A stretch of 64,000 bases of DNA from JBBDYH01 sp040901795 (GTDB lineage: Bacteria; Planctomycetota; Planctomycetia; Pirellulales; JALHPA01): the NCBI GenBank assembly GCA_040901795.1, contig JBBDYH010000090.1, positions 1 through 64,000 on the forward strand, read 5' to 3'. The notes beneath the pieces are model-generated. The model saw only the letters and a list, made by a program, of their open reading frames with translations, ran no database searches and had not been told where the DNA came from. Both the position numbers and the translations under genes were made by a program. The stretch's first letter is position 1; every line of letters starts with the position of its first letter. Below are positions 41,180 through 49,362 of the stretch, in pieces.

Positions 41180-42733
41180 TTACGACTCGATGCCCGTTTC
41201 GGGAACAAGGCGGACGATGGACCGGTCCAGCGCTTTACTCACGATGACATTCATTAAGTGCAGCCCGACGAGCCGCCCGCGATCATCGACGACGGGGATT
41301 TGCGTGACGCCATTTCGCTCCATAAGTTGCAGAACTCGGCGTGCGTCATCCTCCGGCGTGGCAACGACCGGAACGCGCGTAATGTAAGCGTCGATCGGTC
41401 CCTCGAGCCCAGCTCCGCCCAGCAAGGCGCGGCGCAAATCTCCATCGCTGAGACTTCCGACCAGTCGGCCGTCACTCTCGATGACGAAGGCGATTTGACT
41501 ACCGCCGCGGTCGATGGCAGCCATCGCGTCTCGCAAGGTCGCCGAGGGGGGAATGCCCATCGCCTCAAGGCTGACATCTCTCGCGGGCGTTTCAACGAGG
41601 GGTTTCCGTTTGAGACGCCGCAGCGGTGCCTCGAGAAGCGCCGCAACAATTCTCGCACTGGCGGCGCCATCGCCATAAGGGTTAACCAGTCCAGCCAGCC
41701 GACTTCGAAAAGTATCATCGAGCGCGGCCCGGATTCCCTCAGCGACGGCCGCTTCACTCTCCTCCACATGCATTACGTTTCGGGGTTGCTCTCGTCCCTG
41801 CTGACGATCACCGACGTCGATCACCGGCAGAGCGAGAGATGCAGCTTCGATAATCCCACTCGACGAGTTGCCAACCAGCACATCGGCTGTCTTCAACAGA
41901 GCAAGGTAATCCTCACCGAGGTTGCGATGAGCCGAGAGGTGCGGATGGCGTCGAATTGCCAAATGGATCTCTTCGATAACTTCTTCGGCGCCGGGATCGG
42001 CGCCCGGGTAAAGGATCAGAGCGGTGCCGAGCGTCCGAGCACAGGCCTCAAAAACCGCATGCGCGCGGCTGTGTATTGCGGAACGATCCACCGTCGGGGG
42101 GTGATACACGACCACGCCCAAGGGCCGGACAAGCGGTTTGCCCAAGAGCGCTTGAATTCTCGATTCCGTCAGCGGCTGCACGGCGTTCAAGCGATCGAGC
42201 CCTGGTGCTCCGGTGACGACGATACGCCACGGCTCTTCACCCAGGTGGCGAATGCGTCGGGCGCTGTTTTCTGTCGCGCAAAGGTGTAGATCGGCGAGCT
42301 TGGTAATTCCGTGGCGAACTCGCTCATCGATGGCGCCTTCCGTGGATTCACCGCCATGAAGATGGGCAATCGGGACGCCGTGTATTAACGCTGCGCCCGC
42401 TGCTGCCAATAACTCCCAGCGATCGCCTAGCAGGACCAGAATATCGACCGCATGCGCGCCCAGTATGCCTGACACCCCGGCGGCGATTTTGCCGTAAGTC
42501 TGCCCCAAATCAACTGGCTGTGTACCGTTCAACTCCGCATCCAATACTTCCAGACGACTGCCGTTGGGCAGTCGAATATCCCCGACGCGCCCGCCAAATG
42601 CCGCGGTGAGGTGCGTTCCTGTGGCAATCACCATCAATTCAACACGAGCGTCTGCATCCAGCGCGATCAGCACAGGACCCAGCGGCCCAAGATCTCCCCG
42701 AGAACTTGTGAAGACGGCGATATGTCGCTTCAT
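41180..42733 (-). CDS. Hydrolysing UDP-GlcNAc/UDP-diNAcBac 2-epimerase (NeuC/LegG type) fused to a CBS pair
   Basis: A 517-residue chimera. Residues 1-370 are a NeuC-like GT-B epimerase/hydrolase: VFTSSRGDLGPLGPVL, VDILVLLGDRWELLAAA, IAHLHGGESTEGAIDE and VGNSSSGIIEAASLALPVI. Residues about 395-505 are two CBS motifs: IPPSATLRDAMAAIDRG, GRLVGSLSDGDLRRALL, then VVATPEDDARRVLQLMERNG and GRLVGLHLMNVIV. NeuC members cut UDP off while inverting C2, giving ManNAc or its 4-amino-6-deoxy analogue. CBS pairs usually bind adenine nucleotides, so this step may be regulated. The gene overlaps neuB by four bases. Confidence 0.9.
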   Translation of the reverse strand: MKRHIAVFTSSRGDLGPLGPVLIALDADARVELMVIATGTHLTAAFGGRVGDIRLPNGSRLEVLDAELNGTQPVDLGQTYGKIAAGVSGILGAHAVDILVLLGDRWELLAAAGAALIHGVPIAHLHGGESTEGAIDERVRHGITKLADLHLCATENSARRIRHLGEEPWRIVVTGAPGLDRLNAVQPLTESRIQALLGKPLVRPLGVVVYHPPTVDRSAIHSRAHAVFEACARTLGTALILYPGADPGAEEVIEEIHLAIRRHPHLSAHRNLGEDYLALLKTADVLVGNSSSGIIEAASLALPVIDVGDRQQGREQPRNVMHVEESEAAVAEGIRAALDDTFRSRLAGLVNPYGDGAASARIVAALLEAPLRRLKRKPLVETPARDVSLEAMGIPPSATLRDAMAAIDRGGSQIAFVIESDGRLVGSLSDGDLRRALLGGAGLEGPIDAYITRVPVVATPEDDARRVLQLMERNGVTQIPVVDDRGRLVGLHLMNVIVSKALDRSIVRLVPETGIES

Positions 42734-43776
42734 CGCAAGTGCTCCGCCAGAATGGGGTTCCCAGCGATGATCTCGCGCCGGACTGTTCGTCCGATTACGT
42801 CTGCCGAAGGAGCCAGCCCCGTCGCTGGGCGCAACAAGCGGACGTCTTCCTCGCGGATAACTTCTCCTGGGTGCAGGTTCCGAGCCGCGTGAAAACTACG
42901 GCGGGCAAACTGACGATTCTCCAACTCGGCCGGCGCTGGTTCTTTAACTCCATCCCCGAGTGCCGCCTCTGCAGCTCGCACGGCCTGGACGTAGGCCTTG
43001 AACTCTGCGGGATCGGCGGAAGCCGCGTGATCAGGACCAGGAAGCGCCTGATCTGTCGTGATGTGTTTCTCAAGAATTGAAGCGTCCAAGGCAAGGGCCG
43101 CGATGGCAGTCATATACCCCTGCGTGTGGTCGGACCACCCGACGGGGACGCCAAAATGCCGCGCGAGCGCAGAAATGGCCCGCAGGTTCGAAGCCTCGAC
43201 GGGCGCGGGGTAGGCTGTGACGCAATGGAGCAATGCGATGCTGGGCGCTGCACGGGCCGCGGCAATAGCCGTGTCCACTTCATGTATTGTGCTGATTCCG
43301 GTGGAAATGATGAGCGGTAGGCCTTTCGAGGCGACCAGTTCGATGTATCGCGAATTGTCCAACTCGCCCGAAGGAATCTTCAGCACCGGAACGCCGAGGT
43401 CCAGCAGCACGTCGAGACTACAGGCGTCAAAGGCAGTCGCCGTAAAAATCAATCCGCGGTCCACAGCGTGCGAGGCAAGCTCCTTCCAAGCGGCTTTCGG
43501 CAGCACCAGTGACTCCAGCATGGCGCGTTGCGTGACGGCTCCCTGGTCGCGCTGATAGGGCGCGGCCGCTGCGGTCATTGAAACAAGCGCGTCTGGAACA
43601 AACATTTGGAACTTCACAGCATCAGCGCCGCAAGTGGCGGCGACGTCGACAAGCTGGTGAGCAAGACGAATATCCCCATTGTGGTTCACCCCTGCCTCAG
43701 CGATCACGAAGCACGGATGTCCGCTGCCAATCAGTCGACCCTTAACGCTGAACGGTTGCACGGCCGTAAACCACAC
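42730..43776 (-). CDS. Nonulosonate synthase (NeuB family) with SAF domain
   Basis: A 348-residue synthase that condenses a 2-acetamido mannose with phosphoenolpyruvate to a nine-carbon acid. CFVIAEAGVNHNGD (22-35), AVKFQMF, LKIPSGELDNSRYIE, WSDHTQGYMTAIAALALDA and LEKHITTDQALPGPDH are conserved in NeuB proteins. The C-terminal SAF (antifreeze-like) domain is about 293-348 (FHAARNLHPGEVIREED). Together with the 2-epimerase and the cytidylyltransferase it gives the full nonulosonate module. Sialic and legionaminic acid synthases cannot be separated by eye. Confidence 0.9.
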   Translation of the reverse strand: MWFTAVQPFSVKGRLIGSGHPCFVIAEAGVNHNGDIRLAHQLVDVAATCGADAVKFQMFVPDALVSMTAAAAPYQRDQGAVTQRAMLESLVLPKAAWKELASHAVDRGLIFTATAFDACSLDVLLDLGVPVLKIPSGELDNSRYIELVASKGLPLIISTGISTIHEVDTAIAAARAAPSIALLHCVTAYPAPVEASNLRAISALARHFGVPVGWSDHTQGYMTAIAALALDASILEKHITTDQALPGPDHAASADPAEFKAYVQAVRAAEAALGDGVKEPAPAELENRQFARRSFHAARNLHPGEVIREEDVRLLRPATGLAPSADVIGRTVRREIIAGNPILAEHLR

Positions 43777-43879
43777 TTAGTTCTCTGGGTGGGAGCTGCG
43801 AGTGATACACCGTTTAGCCGGTGCGAGCTGATTGCAGGCATAGAGAACCCGATGGGCGCCTGCACATTTTCCGGCAAGC

Positions 43880-45901
43880 TTAGCCGAGCCGTTGCATGGC
43901 GGCATCTTTGCGCGGCTCGACTTCAGTAGCGGCATCCCAGTCTTCTGCAGAAGGAAGCTGGAGGCCATCCAACAGCCGCAATGGATGCTTCGCATGCTCG
44001 TTTACGGAATGCTCCGAACCGTTGCCAACATGTTTGACGTTGTCAGAAGATACCCAACTATACTCTGGCACCACCTCGCAGAGCTTTTCACGGATGGGTC
44101 CATCGGGCCCGTCCGCTAGATTTGCAAGCTCATCAATCGACTGAGAGGCTTCCTCGCGCGAATACGATCCGTGATAAGCAGCGCGAATTTTCGGATGCTC
44201 AGTCGGCAGCGTTTGCTCATCAACAAAGTACAGCTCCTCGTGCAGCTTTTCTCCCGGTCGAATCCCCGTGTAGCGGATTTCGATCGAGTCTTCGGGCAAT
44301 CCCGACAGACGCAACAGGTCACGCGCCAGGTCAATGATCTTCACCGGCTCACCCATATCCAGGACGAAGATTTCGCCACCTTTGCCCATCGCCGCCGCTT
44401 GCATGACGAGTTGCGAGGCCTCGGAAATTGACATGAAAAACCGAGTCATCCGGGAGTCGGTCACCGTGATCGGCCCACCGTGCCGGATCTGGTCCTGGAA
44501 CACGGGCACGACACTGCCGGTTGAACCAAGCACGTTGCCGAATCGCGTTACCACGAAGCGGGTTGTCGAAATCTCGGAAAGTGCCAGTACATACCGCTCG
44601 GCCACATTCTTCGAGGCCCCCATCACGCTCGACGGGTTGACCGCCTTATCGGTTGAGATCAGTACAAAGCAGTCGGCATGAAAGCGATCCGCAAGGTCGG
44701 CAACGCAACGCGTGCCGAGGATGTTGTTCTTGACCGCTTCGCCGGCATTGATCTCCATCAGCGGAACGTGTTTGTGCGCGGCGGCGTGGAAAATGACGTC
44801 AGGACTAAATTCGGCAAAGACTTGCTCCATGCGCCGCTCATCGGTGATGTCCGCGATGCATGGCACCAGCTTGACCGTCGATTTTTGACGCCGCAACTCA
44901 CGATCAATCGTGAAAACGCTGTGCTCGCCTTTCCCCACCAGCACAATCCGTTGCGGTTGAAACTTGAGCAACTGGCGACAGATCTCCGAGCCGATGCTGC
45001 CGCCGGCGCCCGTGACAAGAATCGTGCGATCTGCGACCAATGCGGCGATCGCAGTCGAGTCCCATTGCACCGGCTCGCGCCGCAAAAGATCGTTGATGTC
45101 CACGTCGCGGATCGGAATTTGGCGATTGCCATTAAAGCGATCCTCCACTCGCGGCACAATTTTGACATTCAGGCCGGCCTGGTCACACTGTTCCATCAGC
45201 TTGCGCAAACGCGTGCCCGGCAAACTCCCCGAAGTAATCAACACCTCGACGGCATCATAGGCAGCGGCAATCTTCGCAACATCCTCCAGACCTCCTAGTA
45301 CCGGAATACCGCCCAGCCGTGACCCGCGCATCGCTCCGCTGATATCCAGGAATCCGGCGATTCGATAACGCAACTGCGAGTGGGATTGAATCTGATGGGC
45401 CAATACGCCGCTGGAATGATCAGCACCGACTAAGAGCGCCCGCCGGTAATTCGCCTGATTGAATGCCGGAATGAACTGTTCGCGAAGCATTCGAAAACTT
45501 GCCCGCAGTCCACCCAAGACAACAATCCCAATCAGTGCATCCATCAGCAGAATCGACCGTGGAATCTGAATCGGCAGTAACAAGTGATCGAGCGCCGCCA
45601 AACCCAGTACCGACAAAACACTCGCACGCAGCAATGCGCCCAGATCGGCAAGCGTCACGTAGCGCCACCAGCCATGGAAGTGTCCCGCAAAGTAAAAAAT
45701 CGTCAACTTAAGGATCAGAACGACTGGCAGGCTCGTCCAAAAGATGACGACTTGCGAGGGCGGCGGCGCAAAGTCGAACCGCAAACAAAATGCCAACCAA
45801 TAAACGCAGAGAAAGATTGCCAGATGCCCCAATGCTAACACTCCGACTCTGGCGGCAATGACCTGCTTAACAATCAATCGGCCGGCGTCCGTAAAGTTCA
45901 T
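43880..45901 (-). CDS. Membrane UDP-GlcNAc 4,6-dehydratase (FlaA1/CapD/PglF type)
   Basis: A 673-residue protein with four hydrophobic helices in the first about 135 residues and two Rossmann domains. The catalytic domain has the NAD motif TGAGGSIGSE (297-306), STDKAVNP (416-423) and MGASK (427-431), where Met takes the place of the usual Tyr, as in PglF and WbpM. It should convert UDP-GlcNAc to UDP-4-keto-6-deoxy-GlcNAc, the substrate of the fused aminotransferase. It lies 103 bases upstream of neuB. The C-terminal tail after residue 600 is not conserved and ends close to the stop. Confidence 0.9.
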   Translation of the reverse strand: MNFTDAGRLIVKQVIAARVGVLALGHLAIFLCVYWLAFCLRFDFAPPPSQVVIFWTSLPVVLILKLTIFYFAGHFHGWWRYVTLADLGALLRASVLSVLGLAALDHLLLPIQIPRSILLMDALIGIVVLGGLRASFRMLREQFIPAFNQANYRRALLVGADHSSGVLAHQIQSHSQLRYRIAGFLDISGAMRGSRLGGIPVLGGLEDVAKIAAAYDAVEVLITSGSLPGTRLRKLMEQCDQAGLNVKIVPRVEDRFNGNRQIPIRDVDINDLLRREPVQWDSTAIAALVADRTILVTGAGGSIGSEICRQLLKFQPQRIVLVGKGEHSVFTIDRELRRQKSTVKLVPCIADITDERRMEQVFAEFSPDVIFHAAAHKHVPLMEINAGEAVKNNILGTRCVADLADRFHADCFVLISTDKAVNPSSVMGASKNVAERYVLALSEISTTRFVVTRFGNVLGSTGSVVPVFQDQIRHGGPITVTDSRMTRFFMSISEASQLVMQAAAMGKGGEIFVLDMGEPVKIIDLARDLLRLSGLPEDSIEIRYTGIRPGEKLHEELYFVDEQTLPTEHPKIRAAYHGSYSREEASQSIDELANLADGPDGPIREKLCEVVPEYSWVSSDNVKHVGNGSEHSVNEHAKHPLRLLDGLQLPSAEDWDAATEVEPRKDAAMQRLG

Positions 45902-46159
45902 TGTCGGAATCTCTTAGTGGACCAAAGGCAAGTTACCATCGCTTAGGACGCAGTCTGCGACATTCTCACTACTGGGGCAGTCCTTGCGGGATCACTGTTA
46001 GCAGCCAAATCGGAATCACGGCGGTCATCGTTAGGGTCGGCGGCGGCTTATGTTTCGTGTCAATGCTCCTGCGTGCAAAGCTGCCAATGGCCAGGACCTG
46101 GCTAAACTAACGAATGATTGCAGCCAGTTGCAAAAATCAAACCCTCACGGGGCATGGTG

Positions 46160-48487
46160 CTATCGCCGTAATACCCCTTCGCGTGGACTTAAAGCTTGAC
46201 TGCGACCTGTTCGCTCCTCCTGGTCCTGACTATTCCCATAGCCGCCACCGTAGCCATAACTGTATCCATATTCGGTGTCGTCTTGCGGTACGCCGTTGAC
46301 CACGACGCCTAACACATTGGCGCCCGTCGCGCTCAGGATAGCCTCGGCACGCTCCGCATGCTCACGGCTATCCTTAGAAATGTGGAGCGTTAGCAAAACT
46401 CCGTCCACACGGGCTCCCACGACACAGGGATCGGTCACGGCCAGAACCGGCGGTGAATCAAGCAACACATAGTCGTACGTCTCGCGGACCACGGCGATTA
46501 ACTCTGAAAAACGGGGCGACGTGAGGAGCTCGGCAGGGTCGGGCGGAATCAGGCCGCAGGGCAGCAACCAGAGATTGGCAATTCCGACGTCCTGCACGGC
46601 ATCGTGGATTTCCACATCCTGAGCAATGACCGATGCCAGACCGACTTTGCCTGAGATCCCGAACAATCGATGCTGCTCCGGCTTACGTAGTTCCGCATCG
46701 ATCAGCAAGACCTTCTTTCCAGACTGCGCCATCGAAATTGCCACGTTGGCCACGAGGACTGTTTTTCCCGCGCCAGAATTGGGACTAGTGATTTGGATCA
46801 CGCGGTTGCCCTCGGCAGCCCCACTGAACAACAGCACCGTTCGAAGCGCTCGATAGGCTTCACTCTCTGGAGACCGCGGCCGGTGATATGCAGAGAGCAC
46901 GGGAGCCAGCGACCGGCCGTTAGCAACCACGCCGGCGCCGCTCGATTGATTCACCTCGAACCACGGAATATGGCCAAAGACGGGTAATCCAAGCTCTTGG
47001 CCGACCTGCTGCGGCGTGCGGAAACGCCGGTCCATCAGCTCAACGGCGCGGACCAGCACCAAACCGAATAACACGCCAAGCAACCCCGACACCGGAAAAA
47101 CCGTCATCGCATTGGGCAGCACCTTCTTGCCAATTCCTGGCGGCGCGATGATCCGGGCCTCAAAACCCCCATATTGTTTCACCATCGAAGCATCGTGGAG
47201 CTGCTTGACGATGCCGTCATACAACGCCTGCGTGCGTTCAATGCCGCGCCGATATTCGTCATCGCGGATTTGGTAGTTGGCGATCTCCCGGGCGGCTTGA
47301 TGTTCACGTTGGTACAGGGCGGCCAAGGACTCATCCGACTGCCGCACGTGCTCAAGCTCCTGCTGAAGATCTTGAACGTAGAGTTGGACACGCTCTTCGG
47401 CTGAACCGGCTTCGTTGCCGTTCCGCGACGGCCGCTCAGTCAGTCTGTTATACGTTCCGGACGGCAGCGCAAAAAAATCCCTCGTAGCCGCGATCTGTTT
47501 ACGAACCGATTGGACGTGCGGATGGTTGGGGCCAAGATCCTGCAGGAGGCGTTGTTCCTCGACTAGCAACGGCAGAAGTTGGCTCTCCAACGTTACCCTT
47601 TCGTCGGGCTGCGTGCTATGCTCCGCCTGGTTCGCCAGATCCGATGCCAGCACAATCAATTCTCGGGCACTCAGTCCGGATTTAGTGGCGCTCTCGAGCG
47701 TCGCCAGATTGGCTTCCAGTTCTGCCTTCCGGAATAATAGCTGGGAGCGCTCCGCTTCGATCCTCGTTAACCGCTCCTGTCGCGGATTGACGTCCTCGGC
47801 GCCTTTCCGTATCAAGGGCGACGTTTGCCGAAACTCTCGATATCCCGCCTCTTGAGCAGCCAGATCTTTTTGCAGGATGTCCCGGGCTTCCGAGATGAGC
47901 TTCGCGGTATCATCGCTCATATCCCGATACGTCTCGTCCAGGAACTGCCGGTAGCTGGCGAGGATCGCTTCCGTGATCACCGGGCATTCTTCGGCCACCT
48001 TTCCACGGTAGGACAGGGCCAGAATGCTCTCGGCCGCGGTCTTACTACTCTGCGAAACTGGATCGACCGACAAGCTGTCGATCACCGCTTCGGTTAACGG
48101 TCGCTCTTCGCCGGCAAAAGTTACCAACGCGGCGAGATTTCCTTGTTTGACGGCCCGGTCGATGATCAGGGGGCTTTGAATCAGCGTGCGATGCGTATCC
48201 ACGTAATCTTCGAAGTGCGACAAATGAGCATTCTGGCCGACGATGACTTCAGGCCTCTTTTTCACAACGAGCACTTGCGCGGCCGATTCATAGATGGGGA
48301 CACACTGTGTGTAGTAGAACCCGCCGGTCAATAGGCCGACCACCAGGCCGAGCGCTACCAACCACTTCCGCCGCCAGACAACTTTCCCGACGGTGAGCAA
48401 AAATAATGGCCCCGCGGAACCCGAAGCATCGGAGTCGGGATCGCTCCAGCGCTGGCCAACTGTTTCCGGCTGTTTTGAAATCATCAT
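46160..48487 (-). CDS. Wzc-like polysaccharide co-polymerase and tyrosine autokinase
   Basis: A 775-residue first gene of the minus-strand train. One membrane helix (about 43-60) and a Wzz-type periplasmic domain with coiled coils (about 70-460), then a second membrane helix (VFPVSGLLGVLFGLVLV) and a cytoplasmic BY-kinase. Walker A is SGAGKT (571-576), A' is LLIDAE (Asp597) and Walker B is YVLLDSPP (Asp677). The C-terminal tyrosine cluster has five Tyr (740, 742, 744, 746, 750) in a Gly-rich run. It should control chain length and act with the Wza-like exporter. About 258 bases without a gene separate it from the dehydratase gene. Confidence 0.9.
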   Translation of the reverse strand: MMISKQPETVGQRWSDPDSDASGSAGPLFLLTVGKVVWRRKWLVALGLVVGLLTGGFYYTQCVPIYESAAQVLVVKKRPEVIVGQNAHLSHFEDYVDTHRTLIQSPLIIDRAVKQGNLAALVTFAGEERPLTEAVIDSLSVDPVSQSSKTAAESILALSYRGKVAEECPVITEAILASYRQFLDETYRDMSDDTAKLISEARDILQKDLAAQEAGYREFRQTSPLIRKGAEDVNPRQERLTRIEAERSQLLFRKAELEANLATLESATKSGLSARELIVLASDLANQAEHSTQPDERVTLESQLLPLLVEEQRLLQDLGPNHPHVQSVRKQIAATRDFFALPSGTYNRLTERPSRNGNEAGSAEERVQLYVQDLQQELEHVRQSDESLAALYQREHQAAREIANYQIRDDEYRRGIERTQALYDGIVKQLHDASMVKQYGGFEARIIAPPGIGKKVLPNAMTVFPVSGLLGVLFGLVLVRAVELMDRRFRTPQQVGQELGLPVFGHIPWFEVNQSSGAGVVANGRSLAPVLSAYHRPRSPESEAYRALRTVLLFSGAAEGNRVIQITSPNSGAGKTVLVANVAISMAQSGKKVLLIDAELRKPEQHRLFGISGKVGLASVIAQDVEIHDAVQDVGIANLWLLPCGLIPPDPAELLTSPRFSELIAVVRETYDYVLLDSPPVLAVTDPCVVGARVDGVLLTLHISKDSREHAERAEAILSATGANVLGVVVNGVPQDDTEYGYSYGYGGGYGNSQDQEERTGRSQALSPREGVLRR

Positions 48488-49362
48488 CGTTTACTCTGAC
48501 TCGCCGAAGTCGGCGCTTCAAGGCGAGGGCCGCCTGTAGTAAGAGACACTCGCGGACGCGTCGCACTAAAGAGCAGCGCTAGGATTGATTGGCGTTTACG
48601 CTCTGCCCATACGTCGCCAATCCGTTGGCCAACCGAAGGACTCAGGCGGTCGTGGCTTCCTGGCTGACTCGTCATCGGATGTGTTCGGACTCCGTCCCCG
48701 TGGGTTGCGCGTCGGCGCTACACACTGGGGCGAAGTTCGTAATTCTCAGTCATGGGTCCCTCCCCACCGCCCGGCTTCCTACCCGAGTTTGCAACCGATG
48801 GATTGTGCGACGTCCAGTGTCCGACAGAGGGCCGTGACGCAGGCCGGTCAAAACCGTTCACCTCGCCCGAGGCGGCGCCTTTTCGTCGAAAAGCGGTTGT
48901 TTCTCGATGAAATCACCTGCCGACAAAGCTCCGCCGTGAAGCAGGGCAGACGGTTACTCCACGCCAGCCAAGGCCTTGGGTGAACTTGCGGGGACGATCG
49001 CCGACAGGACGGAAGTCTGTGCGGCTGAAAAGTTTGGGAACTCTGTGCCTTGCGGAAATTCAGCTTAACTGCACCGACACAGGTGTCAATAAGCGGCGAT
49101 CACCCTCGCAGAGGATTTGCCCTTGTTTTCAACTTGCCCTTTGCTTCACACAGTAAAATCAGCGCCACCGGACGCGGACGTCGGCGGGGCAGTAAACGCG
49201 GGCCACATTCTTTGGCCGGTTCCAGTTATACGGGCGCGCCGTAGGAGTCGGCAAATCCGCACGTCCGAACCTTCTTGGTCGGCGTTACAGCGATGACCTG
49301 ATGCCTGGAATCAACAATCGTGGTTTGGCCGCGCGGAGGGGGCAGCATCCCAGCCCCTCGGC
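48488..49362. other. Intergenic region upstream of the polysaccharide operon
   Basis: About 875 bases with no supported gene. It must hold the promoter and leader of the train that begins at 48487. A short hairpin CGCCGA/TCGGCG (48502-48515) sits just before the start codon. No riboswitch or ops-like motif was recognised, and the open frames read as non-protein. Confidence 0.5.

Noticed and set aside
20967..48487. Pseudaminic acid pathway
   Set aside because: The sugar hydrolase is a NeuC-type epimerase rather than a PseG type, and no PseB/PseC/PseH-like soluble set is present, so a legionaminate or sialate product is more likely.
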